Below are positions 1 to 10,341 of a stretch of DNA of 64,000 nt, piece after piece. Origin of the DNA: Arthrinium phaeospermum (taxonomy: Eukaryota; Ascomycota; Sordariomycetes; Amphisphaeriales; Apiosporaceae); the NCBI GenBank assembly GCA_006503535.1, contig QYRS01000005.1:992001-1056000 (forward strand). The letters run 5' to 3'. How positions within the stretch are numbered: position 1 is the stretch's first letter; each line of letters starts with the position of its first letter. Position numbers and translations under genes: made by a program. The notes under the pieces were generated by a model. That model ran no database searches. It had not been told where the DNA came from and worked only from the letters and a program-made list of their open reading frames with translations.

Positions 1-520
1 ATAACCCTTCTCCCTGGATGTCAATACCATTCACAGTTGGTGCCACTTACAGCCTGAGTACTGAGGCCCCCGCCGTCTTTCCAGAGAGCCGCTTTTGGCG
101 GCCTCCTCATTGTCGCCGTCAGAACTGTCAGAGTCGTTGGGAAACTCTTAGTTGGACTTTGACAGTTCAGGGAGCATGTACTTCTTGCTATGCCCTCTCT
201 TCCGACGGGCCTCGCCGCTTTCGTTTCTCCTGGTTCAGAGACTCAAGGCGCTTCCGGGAACGATCTTGGCCGATGGGGGGCAAGCCGCTGGTGATGCAGG
301 TTTGACTCTTCATGATTGGATGAGGCCGATGGCTGATGGCTGCGCTTGTGGTTTTGCTAGTGGGGGATCCTCTGGAGTTTGGGTTGAAATTAGATGATCA
401 GGAGAAGTCGGTAGATGTTGCTGGGTTTGCGCAATCGTTGAGACTACTGGATAGGAAGATCGTCGAGGGACCTCCCCCTTATATGCAATTTGTTGACCAG
501 TATGGTATACGCAGCATGCA
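1..520 (-). pseudogene. Degenerate coding-like fragments, possibly a transposon remnant
   Basis: No intact gene is present at the left edge. On the minus strand three short stretches in different frames look protein-like. One around 300-520 is rich in Thr/Pro/Gln (it contains STQTPEDPPLAKPQAQ). One around 190-310 is strongly basic (RKRLESLNQEKRKRRGPSEE). One around 45-155 is acidic (EFPNDSDSSDGDNEEAAKSG). Each ends in a stop and the next continues in another frame, as expected of a decayed gene. A Pro/Thr-rich stretch followed by basic and acidic tails would suit the C-terminus of a fungal DDE transposase, but no catalytic motif is visible and the element would extend beyond the window. The assignment is tentative. 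Confidence 0.25.
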
Positions 521-1664
521 GAACACAGCTGGTTGGATAGCCTTCACAATACCTGAACAGTACTATCGTTTCCATAACAAAGGGAAAAGAAAGAAAAAGA
601 AGAAGAAAAAAAAACAAACTCTTGAATTATCTGGCGAATAGAGAATGATCACCATGTTAACGACCAGTAACAAAGGCTATGACGATGGGAAGCTCTATAA
701 TACTGTAAACAAAGACCCTGTTGCTCTGACTAATGTTTCAAGGTTACAGTGTTGCTGTACACATCATGTGTTTCACCTGGAGCCTTGACAGCAAAGGACT
801 TTTGGAGGGCATGTGGACATACTAGAATGTATTCTGTATCGATTACATGTTCACCCCGGAGCATTCGCCTACGTCCCCAGTCGATGGGTGACAGGTTGTA
901 CGGATCAAGTCAGATACGCGGTCAACGCGTACTTGAATAAATTGAATAATTTTTGAATAATCTGAATTTGATCAGATAGGTTTATACCGACACATAATTT
1001 GTGGCCAGTGTCGGTGTAGTGGCTTGTGTGCCAGTGGTATGTCAATAGGTTATAAGCCCGGTGAGCGTATGCTATGTGCTTTTTGCAGCCTCCCAATTTC
1101 CGTAGGTCGCTCATTCAAACATCGTTCGTAGGCAGAGCTCTAATTTATATGAGAGTCTTATTGCATAGTCAAAATATCCACCCTAAAGGAGTCAGGGGGT
1201 GTGGGATGGCATCTTGCCAGCACCTTTCAAGGATCGCCATTGCGGAACGATCAAGGCGATATTTAGTTCTGACAAAACACCGATATGCTATTCATACTTA
1301 GTGTCTGTGCATTTGAATCCACCCGTAAATAATGATCAAGTGAGAGGCATCTTGCAACAACATTGTATACACGTCTATATACGATAAGATGATATGTATG
1401 ACCCAAGCTATTCAACACATTCAACACTTGACATCACCTCCAGTGCGCCGCTACGCCCCTGTTCCCATTCAATCCCAAAACACGATTGCCTCAACACCTG
1501 CCGGCCTGTTAGAGCAACCCAGCTCACTCTGATTCCTATATACCAAGGGCGTAGCCCGTCATGTTCCATCAACAATTCATAATCCATACTAAACAAAGAA
1601 AAAGGTGAAAAGTAGACCCTGGCGGACCTGTGCCACATCGTACACAGTATCCAGCGCTCTTGCC
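521..1664. other. Intergenic, no gene seen
   Basis: AT-rich intergenic sequence with an A-rich purine tract at about 580-620. No convincing coding segment, tRNA or repeat was found on either strand. It includes the 3' flank of the minus-strand methyltransferase gene. Confidence 0.6.
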
Positions 1665-4600
1665 CTACTGTTTCCTCTGGGGGACAAGAGCGATGTGGAC
1701 AGGCTGCTTCTGGGGCTTGGGCTTCATAGCGTAGCCGTTCAGGATCCTCCAGGCGGCGCCGCGCTGGCGCCCCTCCTCAATGACGGCGTGCACGCCGTCC
1801 AGGCACTGGCCCGCCTCGCGGATCTCGGCCGTCTCGAGCAGGCGGCCCTCGCAGACCACCTTCTCCATCTCGCAGCGTAGGAGCCAGCGCTCCCAGGCCC
1901 AGCTGCCAGCGAGGCCGGTCATGGAGGCGATGTTCTCGGTGCTCCCCTGGACCTGGGCCTCGAGCTGCAGCTTGATCTCGCAGCCGAAGCTGTCGCGGAC
2001 AATGCTGTGGTCGACGGGCTGCTTCTGGCCCATCGGCAGGCACACCCACCCGCGGCGGATGTCCTTGTAGCCCGCGCGCTGCAGGCGGCTGAGGAACAGC
2101 TTTGTCGGGTTGGGGTCGTAGCCCAGGGTCTTCAGGGCAAAGCCGAACTCGACCGACTTGGCCAGACCCAGGGGGCCGGCATTGACAATGTCCGAGTCGA
2201 GCACGGAGAACTCGAGGTAGCCGCCAGGCTTGAGCACGCGCATGGCTTCCTGGAGACAGGTCTCCCACTCATCCTCGCCGTTCTCGCCAACGAACTTGAG
2301 AATTGAATGCAGTTCACGGGCCGAGATGAGGTCAAAGTAGTTATCGGGGAAAGGAAGCTTGGCCAGGCGCTGTACAGCGACCTGACGGTGGTTGGGCGGG
2401 CCTCGGATGTTGGAGTTGGAAAGCTGGCGGATAGCCTTTGTCGTTGTTGTGTAGACCTTGGCGCTGGGGTACATGAACGCGCAGTGCCAACCCCAGTCGC
2501 AAGCCGCTTGGCCGCCAAGATCCAGGATTCTGGCACGCTCCGAGGGGCCAGCCATGCGGGAGAGGCGGGCCAGGCGCTTCGAGAGCGGCGCACAGAATAG
2601 GCGTCCACCGTTGAGGGCCTTGAAGGCGTTGACGTGCCAGTTGGCGGCGGCCATCTGGCTAAGGGCCTCCGCCTCCTTCTCACGCTTCAATTTCTCAAGG
2701 TCATCTTCAATAATGTCATCACCGCGGGCAACGTTGGCGCTCATGCGCTTCTTGGCGGACTGAGGCAAGACAGACAGTTGATACTTGCCTAATAACTGGT
2801 TGCGATGCTCCTCGCGCAACGAGAGGCGCTGGGCCTGCAAGTACTCGTACCGCGGCAGGCGGTGTACGAAAGAGTCTTGCTGACGGCTGCGGATGATGAT
2901 GCCTTGGAAGGCGCGGTAGTAAGCAGACTCTTGACGAGAAATCTTGGAGGGCAAAGACTTTGGGATGTCGGCTTTGGACACGATCTCCGAGAATCGAACA
3001 GCCTTTTTCTTGTGCGAGGCCTCGGGAGAAGATTCGGACTCGGGAAACTTGGCCTTCAAGGGTGTTGTGACCTGAAGACGCTCGGTTGCAGGCTCTACTG
3101 CATCTGGCATCGCTCTTTTCTTCCAGCTGAACACCCTTCATGTAGGCCTTCTGAGCCATGAGCCATAGTTCGGTTCTGTCCAGGTTGGAAAGTGCCTCCT
3201 CTTGTTGCTTCCTGGCGTACTCCGGGTCGTAGACGGTAACGATTTCTGTCGCATCGCCTTCGTGGGGAGACACCGGCTCCGCAGCTGTGGCCGAAGAGGT
3301 TGACGGTTTTCTGCGTCCAGGAACGCGGCGGGCAGTAAGAAGCCCGTCCGAGTTGTTGCCTCTGGCTTCAACAACATGCTCAAGGATTACAGGCCTTGCC
3401 GTTGGGATGCCATCGGACAAAGTTGCTCGCACCTCAACAACTTGTTCAATTGGTGCGGAAGGTGCTTGGCTGTCCGAGAAGCGTTGGGGGCGCGGAGGGG
3501 GTGGCGGCAGAGCGCGCGAGAGGAACTGCGGCATCGCAGGCATTGGTGGCGCAGGTTGATCATTCCACGGGCATCGGTAGAATTGTTCGGCGGTGGTCGA
3601 GGTAGGTGGCGCGTTGTCATCAGGAGTCTCGGATGACATATGCCACGCTGTGCGAGTACGGGGGGTTAGGCCTGAAAAGAAACCGCCAGGCGACGGGATC
3701 TCGAGTGTTGTCAGGTTATTTAATGACTGTTGCTGCTCCGTGGAGAGCCTCAGAGAAGGGCGCCGTTGAAGGGAGGAGAACAGACGCGGTGTCTGTTGCT
3801 CCATCTCCCGTGCGGGCTCCTCCGGGATTTCGATGACTTGTTCATTTTGGTATTCCTCCTCCGCCAGATCGGAGCCTCCGGACAAAGCGCGTAGAGTTGC
3901 GAGGGCACCAGGCTGTAATTGAACTCCAGTCCAGTCCGTGCTTGTAGCTTCACCAGCGCCAATAATTGGAGTGGGCGGCGCGGACATGGCAGCCATCTGC
4001 TCAGAGCTTAAGCTTCCGTCTAGAGATGGTGGCGCCGAGCCTGCAGGGACATCACGAGCCTGATGTGACTGTAGGAAGGAGATGACAGCCGGTGACATCT
4101 CCACCTTTGCGGGCGGCGTCGGTGGCACAGGTGACAACAGCTTCTTGAATTCTGGCCTGCCCGAATAGGGTTCGGCATTCTGCTCTTGTGATGCCGGTAT
4201 TGTCAACTTGGGCAGGACCCTGTGAGATGCCGGCACGGGGGCAGCTCGCCTCGACGAAGTATTGCGAACGCTGCTCTGGCGCTTCATCGAGGACCTCCTG
4301 GACGGCATCCTCTGGATCCCGTCGTCGTCCGAAACGTCGTAGATGTCGTCAAACTCGGTGACATCCGTCGACGTGCTGATGCGGTTCCAAGGGTTCGTCG
4401 ACGAGGAGGGAGAGTTGGAGTCGTCCACCGAGTTTGTCGAGGGCGATGACGGCAGTATGGGAGCCGATAAGAAATGGAATCCTCGAGGAGTAGGAAAGTG
4501 ATCACTCCTTGGTGATAGCCACTGAACTATCTTCTCACTGGACGACTGTGCTTGGATCTTGTGGTCATCTCGCACAGGCTGGGAGGCCCGTGGCAGCTCG

Positions 4601-4704
4601 GGCTCCTCCTCCATTATAGTATTAAGCGACCTCCCCGGCCTTCGACCCTGCGAAGGGGAGGGGGGTCGGTAGGTGGTAGATGGTAAGAGAACTAAGTCGG
4701 ACAT
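1665..4704 (-). CDS. SAM-dependent methyltransferase domain protein, reading frame shifted once
   Basis: A large protein of about 1,010 residues encoded in two overlapping frames. The first frame (4704 to about 3137) gives a Ser/Pro-rich, probably disordered region ending in an ordered segment (LDRTELWLMAQKAYMKG). The second frame (about 3134 to 1665) continues with FSWKKRAMPDAVEP and holds a class I methyltransferase fold: motif I ILDLGGQA near 2520, and LKPGGYLEF near 2230, the usual post-strand-5 element. Fungal relatives have the disordered N-terminus and the methyltransferase in one polypeptide, so this is probably one gene. The frames join cleanly if one C is removed from the CCC run at 3134-3136. 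The alternative is a 94-nt intron (3127-3220, GTACGC...TTCAG), which also keeps phase but would remove well-conserved-looking protein and lacks a good branch point. The substrate is unknown. A sequencing error, a real null allele or the intron all remain possible. Confidence 0.75.
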
Positions 4705-6511
4705 TTTTTAATATAGAACCGATATGCAGGTGAGATACCAAGAAAAAGCCGTTTATATCGGGAACCCGATGTAACACGGGGAAGACGGCCGGCGTCGGTG
4801 AAAATAGACGATCAGCAAAAGAAATCGACCAAACGACAGGAATGCCTCGGTCAACGAGGCGAATGCTAGGAAATGCGGCAACCTCTTTTTGGAAGCTTGA
4901 GAGAAGAGAAGAGGACGAAAAGAAAACGAGGCCTGCACGGCACCTGGAAACCGTTAGTTTTATGAAAATGTGCTTTTCAGTCGAGCGGTTAGTTCGCGCC
5001 ATGAAGCTGCCAGCAAGCGGGACGCGGGCTTCCCGTCCACGGCCAGCACTTCACAGAAGACGTGCCAAGCACGCTGCCTCTTGCAGCACCCTCCATCTCG
5101 AAGGCAAGTTCGGCCAGACAAATGCGTCCACAAGCCCTTCTGGGCCGTAAGATGTGGGTTGCATGCCCAAAGTAGCATTGTGGTCGCGCCGGTCGACGTC
5201 AGTCCCCAGATAAGAAGAGTCAAGAAGGTGATGGCAGCATCAATGCTACCTCCAATGGAGAGAGCACACTGGTCAGCACCTCAGTGGTTTAATTTTAGAA
5301 CGCATGCAGAGACCGGCCAATTAACGGGCTGGCGCGCGCGAAAGGAGCAGCACCATGGCCGACTATTGGATCATTGGAATGCTGCTGCAGAAGTTCGGGC
5401 CAATGGTTGAGGCCGGGAAACCTGCTGGCGCTTAGCACCCACTTTTGATCCATTGGCTATCCGGCCTCCGTTTCTGCACTTCTGCCAGTCGTCGTCGATA
5501 TCACCCCAGGAAAGCGATCAATGCAGTAAACATGGAAACAAAACGCCAAAGCGCTCAGACGATAGGCGATACCTTCCCAACTTGATGGCACGCAAGGCCG
5601 GCAACTTTACCGATCCCGATTTTCGTTGAAATTGGTTCGACCGTTTCTCGGGATAGGGCAGTTGGGAGATGGATGGGCAATTCAACCCTACCTCGACCTT
5701 CTGTGTAAGCACATGCAATTTATCTCGGAGGATTTGGGCATTAAAATCTAGTGTAAGGTAAGCCGTACTGCACAACCACCTGCAATTGTCGTATGCACCA
5801 TCATGATCAAAACTGCCTACTTTGCCAAAAGCGTACCTATGTAATCTTGTTGGATGCTACCTCACCAACAGCTGCTCTAAGCTCTGGGTTGTATTCAAGA
5901 TGCATTCCTACTCAGATACAGAAATGATAAGTGAAGTATGTTGCAGTGCATGTCAGCATACCGGTCGAGCAGGCCAACACACATGTGCATATTTCCCCGG
6001 GCGCACACGAGGGGGCATGGTGTTTGTTGGGTTCTTGGTTCGGCAAGACGACGACCTGCATGTCATGTCGGAAGAGATGGCGGACTTCGTCCTAGCGTCC
6101 TAGCGTCCTAGCGTCATGTACGCCACAATCCCAGGAAAACTTAATCTAGACCCATATGCATGGCTGTGGCTTGCTTCACTACCATCAAACCCCAGTCACC
6201 AACAATTGCCAACTCGAGTTTGTCTCGCAACAAGGAGTCATCTGCCTGAAAGCATCTCATCCTACGAGAACATTCCTGGCTTTCATTGGAACTCCGGATT
6301 ATGACGTGACAACAAGTGTGCGATTTGTTTGATCTTGCGATAACCGGTTTGGGGGTTAACTTACTCCAAGCATTCCCCAAGTGCCAAGCTCAGTGGACCT
6401 CACTCAATCTGGGGTTTTTGGTTTTTAATTCTTTTGTTTTTCCCCTATTGACTGGCTTGCTGCTCCATTGACAGCTGACAGACTATGGACGGGGCCAGCA
6501 CTTATTATTAG
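4705..6511. promoter_or_regulatory. Divergent intergenic region (methyltransferase gene / hypothetical gene)
   Basis: This 1.8-kb region separates two divergently transcribed genes and should hold both promoters. A short triplicate direct repeat (CCTAGCGT unit) lies at about 6090-6115. A small upstream ORF (ATG at 6485, stop TAG 6509-6511) ends immediately before the ATG of the next gene, and a GCTGAC branch-like site near 6472 with TTAG at 6508-6511 could instead mark a 5' intron. No other gene is evident; the short ORFs here have no coding character. Confidence 0.45.
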
Positions 6512-7906
6512 ATGGCACAACCTGAGGACGTCGAGATCCTGGTCCATATCAATGCACCCAGCCGAAATGCCGATGATGTACGGTACCGAGCTCTTACCTC
6601 CGCCTATCTAGCATTCCAGCCTTGCACCTCTCTCAGTGCCGGCGAATTGTCGGAGTCTCTAGAAACACACAGGTCGGTCGCGCATGTCCAAGATGGGACA
6701 AGCATCTTCCAGCCGACAAGCCAGGGCGTTTCGACTCAAGAGTTCTTTCCCTCTTTGAGGTCGCCCCAGGCATCATTCGACAGTGTGATTGACAATGCAA
6801 ATTCACCCAATGCATTGCTACATGCGCATAGAATAGGGGCCCAGGGGGGCACACCGCAAACTCCCCATCGGACTGTTCTCTCACAGGCGTCATGGCAGAC
6901 ACCACCGAGCGTTGTCCAGGACTCGCATCCTGATGGCAATGTAACCGCATTGTTTGCCTCACCAACCAGGGTTTTGGAACACTACCTCCAGCAATTCCCA
7001 AGCTCATCGGAGGCATCAACTTCCCAGAGAAGTTCACCGAGGAGCAACACGCATATATACCCAGCAAACCCCGACAACAACAAGTCTCCACCAGGCCATC
7101 GGTCGTCTGTACAACATGATGTGAGCCATAATGTGCGAACCATTCCTTGCACTCCTGGGAATGAGGTTCAGTCAGGCCAGGTGCAACCTCCTCGGAAGCC
7201 TGTTCAGAAGACGCAAAAAGGAACAGCCTTAATTCTTCCACACCTTGATATGGAGTCGGATTCGGTTATCCAGGGAGTGGGCATAACACAGGCTGCTAGG
7301 GCCGACTCGGAACCACCACGAAGCAAGCGACAGCGCCAGACCCAAAGCACTGATAGCCCTCAAGGGATGCTTCGAACTTCGAGTGATATCGGACCACAAA
7401 GGATACCGCAATCGCCGGACCAAGGTCGGCCTATCACCTTCACCACCCAGAACGGCTACACCTATGACAGTCTCGAGCTCTACGCCCCTGAGCCTCCGAC
7501 TAACGATGCACATTTGGAGCCCGATGATCTCATCACCGACGGGTTAAGCAAATTGGGGACGGCACTGCAAATACCCAAGCGTTTCCGCCCGGAGCAGCAA
7601 ACTCGGGTCCTACGGCCGTTCGAGCGCGGCTATTGGAGTCTAGACTGCACCGACTGGACGCCAGAGCTTCGTTCTGAGGCCTGGGTGTTTCTGGCCAATT
7701 ACGTCGGCGGGGGCGTCGCGGGATGGGGCATCTGGTGTCGGCGCGACACCGACTTCAACACGCTCAAGGTGTATTGCTGGGGCCACGTTGTCGCCCACAT
7801 CTTCCTGGTACTATACTTGGCGAGCCGGCGCAAGATATTGTACACAGGCGCGACCTGGACCGATGGCGATAGCAAAGTCGTCATCGTGATGGGCAAACGA
7901 TCTTGA
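6512..7906 (+). CDS. Conserved hypothetical fungal protein
   Basis: Single-exon ORF of 464 residues, starting MAQPEDVEILVHINAPSR. The N-terminal 40 residues look ordered and conserved. The middle, about residues 60-330, is rich in Ser, Thr, Pro and Gln and probably disordered. The last 115 residues are well ordered, with a Trp-rich segment (RPFERGYWSLDCTDWTPE), a Gly-rich stretch (NYVGGGVAGWGIWC) and a hydrophobic run around VYCWGHVVAHIFLVLYLASR that could pack in a core or touch a membrane. The pattern of conserved ends and a variable middle fits a family of uncharacterised proteins widespread in Sordariomycetes. No catalytic motif or signal peptide is seen. The ATG directly follows a TAG, so either a tiny upstream ORF abuts it or an upstream intron ends there; an additional 5' exon cannot be excluded. 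Confidence 0.8.
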   Translation: MAQPEDVEILVHINAPSRNADDVRYRALTSAYLAFQPCTSLSAGELSESLETHRSVAHVQDGTSIFQPTSQGVSTQEFFPSLRSPQASFDSVIDNANSPNALLHAHRIGAQGGTPQTPHRTVLSQASWQTPPSVVQDSHPDGNVTALFASPTRVLEHYLQQFPSSSEASTSQRSSPRSNTHIYPANPDNNKSPPGHRSSVQHDVSHNVRTIPCTPGNEVQSGQVQPPRKPVQKTQKGTALILPHLDMESDSVIQGVGITQAARADSEPPRSKRQRQTQSTDSPQGMLRTSSDIGPQRIPQSPDQGRPITFTTQNGYTYDSLELYAPEPPTNDAHLEPDDLITDGLSKLGTALQIPKRFRPEQQTRVLRPFERGYWSLDCTDWTPELRSEAWVFLANYVGGGVAGWGIWCRRDTDFNTLKVYCWGHVVAHIFLVLYLASRRKILYTGATWTDGDSKVVIVMGKRS

Positions 7907-8376
7907 AAAGCCACCTGAGGGAAACGCCTGTATATATCCCCATAAGAATGGCGCAATGGTTGGGATAGGACCACTTCTATTAAGCATATGATTTCTGCAT
8001 AAGAGGCGCGTGGGACAAGCATGGCGAATTGCACTGGATTAAAGACCTTCAGAGAGACGAATGCATATTATTAACGGTCCCAACCCTAAACCGTATGAAT
8101 GAATCAAAGTGAAGGGCCTGGCAGATATCAATCAACGGTTTTCCATTTGCTTTTAGTGCCTAACTACAAGGGAATCATGGTATATTCATACAGGTGGACA
8201 AAAACACCATGAAGGAGCCGGCCCTCGACCTTGATACCAGGCTGCCGCTGTCTAGCAGGAAGAGTGGCGGAAGAAATACAAAGTAAAACCCTATCGTCAG
8301 ATAAACAACCATCACACTCAACTCCAAGTCTAAGGCTCAACAGCGAGCCCATGGACAGAAACAAGGCGATATTTCT
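7907..8376. other. Convergent intergenic region
   Basis: A 470-bp gap between the 3' ends of the hypothetical gene (+) and the HMG-box gene (-). It presumably holds both 3' UTRs and poly(A) sites. No gene seen. Confidence 0.6.
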
Positions 8377-9491
8377 TTATCGCGGCGGAGAAACCTCGCG
8401 GTGGAGGGTCTCCTCGACTTGCTTCTTGTAGCGAGCGAGGTCAGCTGCAGCAAGGTCGGCGAACGGCTAAAGTGATGTTGAGTTAGCTTGGCAAATGTGG
8501 ACGGATAGTGGATGGACACTCCTTACCTGACGGTCAACAGTCGGCAGGCTCTTCCACTCCTGAGCAATCGTCTTCAGGGCCTCGGGCTGGGTCAGGTTGC
8601 TGAAGTCGCCGGATCCGTGTCTGGCACGGAAGAAGAAGATCCAGGAGCTCCGGGGAAGCTTCGGCTGACGGTCGTCTTGGATCTTGCGGTGGCTATTGAC
8701 CTTAGGGAAATCGTACTTCCGCTTGAGGAGGTTTCGTGCGTTCTGGGCCTCGGCAATGACTTCGGGCTTGTGGCTCTCTACCCATGCCTTGTAGCTTGCG
8801 GCGTTCTTGAGCTTGTTCTCCTCGGAGGCGCGTTGCAATTCCTAAAGATTAGAATGTTAGCCAGTGCAGCTAGAGATACGTACGTGTGTTTGTATATTAC
8901 CTCTTTCTCTGAATGCGACAGTGATCTGAATTCCTCGGCCAGTGTGTTCATCTTGTCACTAAAAGATCCAACAACTGGATTGCCTGTGGATTTACGAGCC
9001 ACGTAGAGCATCCATGGGTTGTTGGCCAGAGGCTTGGGCTCGGTGAAGAGGGCCTTTTTCTTCAACTCGGCCTTTTCCAGCCGGACCTTCATCAATTCCT
9101 TCTTGGCCAGCTGCGCCTCGGTCAACTCCTTCTTCTTCTTTGGCTTGGGAGCAGGCTTGGCCTTCTTCTTCTTCGGCTTTGCCGACTTGGTAGCTGTCGC
9201 GGCCTTGGTCTTGGTGGCGGCGGCCTTCTTTGCCGGGGCCTTGGGGGCCCCGGCGGCGGCGGTCTTGCGAGGCCGGCCTGCTGACTGGGTGCTGCTGATC
9301 GTGTCGGTCTTCTTAGGACGACCCGGGGTCGCGTAGGCCCTGACGAAGCCAGCGCGCAGCAAGGGCAGGCTAGACTGCAGCGGGCATGACACACGACCAA
9401 GCTGTTTGGCTATCACGAGTCGTGAGGATGACGTAGCGGCGGCGCTGGAGGCCAGACGGCGGGCGGCGACGCGCCCGATGAAAGATGGCAT
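8377..9491 (-). CDS. Mitochondrial HMG-box DNA-binding protein (Abf2/TFAM-like)
   Basis: Three exons: 9491-8901, 8841-8527 and 8466-8377. Introns are 8842-8900 (59 nt) and 8467-8526 (60 nt), both phase 0 with GTAA donors and TTTAG acceptors. The product is 331 residues. The N-terminus (MPSFIGRVAARRLASSAAA) is basic, hydroxylated and free of acidic residues, as in a mitochondrial presequence. A Lys/Ala/Pro-rich linker follows, carrying two AT-hook-like cores, GRPKK and GRPRK. HMG box 1 spans about residues 160-227 (PLANNPWMLYVARKSTGN...) and box 2 about 262-325 (PKLPRSSWIFFFRARHG...). Two HMG boxes after a presequence match the mitochondrial nucleoid packaging proteins Abf2 and TFAM, so a role in binding and compacting mtDNA is inferred. 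The linker is longer and more basic than in yeast Abf2. Confidence 0.85.
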
Positions 9492-10341
9492 TGCAATTGG
9501 CGTGTCCTAGGACAAGTCTTCGATCGATTGGTGAAGTTTACGACAATTTTTCGAGGTTCGGTGGACTTTGCGACCGAGATGAAGTGTAGGGCGAGAATGG
9601 TTCGGTGCGGGCCAATCGGGGTGGAGCTGGGTACTCAATTGTTTTTGGCCGTTTGGTGTTTGCTTTTAGAGACACCAGACGGGAGCTCACTTTCTCTCTG
9701 GCCTGCTGGCTCTCTGCTCTCTGCTCTCTGCTCTCTCCCGCCTTGGAGCTCCTGCCCAGCTGGAAAGCCGATCCACCCAGCCCCCTTGTTTTAGATTCCA
9801 TCCTGCACTACCCAACACACGCGACTCTGCATGAGGGCCTAATAAATCAGTCAATTAAATTGATGCTTGCAAGGTATGTCTCTACCGTAGTACACCTTCC
9901 GGTACTTTCAGTCAGTACCTACTTCTCGGCTCCCACCACTGAGTGGGGTATTACGCCAGTGCAGAACCCACCAAAAAGGCAACAACCATGAATTGATTGA
10001 CGAAGGTGGAGCACAGACCATCTGCCTTTCGTCACAAAGAGAAAAGCGAATCTCCAGTAGGCTGCAGCAGCAGTACTTTATGATTCCAGAGGCCAGCCAC
10101 TACTCATCAGCCTTGATCGATTTGCGCACTACAAACTGCAAAAGCGATCTGATCTCCTGTCAATTTCTCGACCATTCTACACTCATTCGGCAGTGCTACC
10201 TGTGGCTCGAAAATCAAATCAATAGGTGACGCACATACCGTCCGCTTTTGATCCTAACGTTAGGGAACGTTTGTCGCAACAAGACTTCTCTGGTAGTTCT
10301 CACCACTGTAGTGTCTACCGAGCCACTACTACCACGCTCTC
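9492..10341. promoter_or_regulatory. Bidirectional promoter region (HMG-box gene / Prp5)
   Basis: An 850-bp spacer between divergent genes for a mitochondrial HMG protein (-) and Prp5 (+). It contains a CTCTGCT tandem repeat at about 9710-9737 that is pyrimidine-rich on the plus strand. No third gene seen. Confidence 0.45.
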
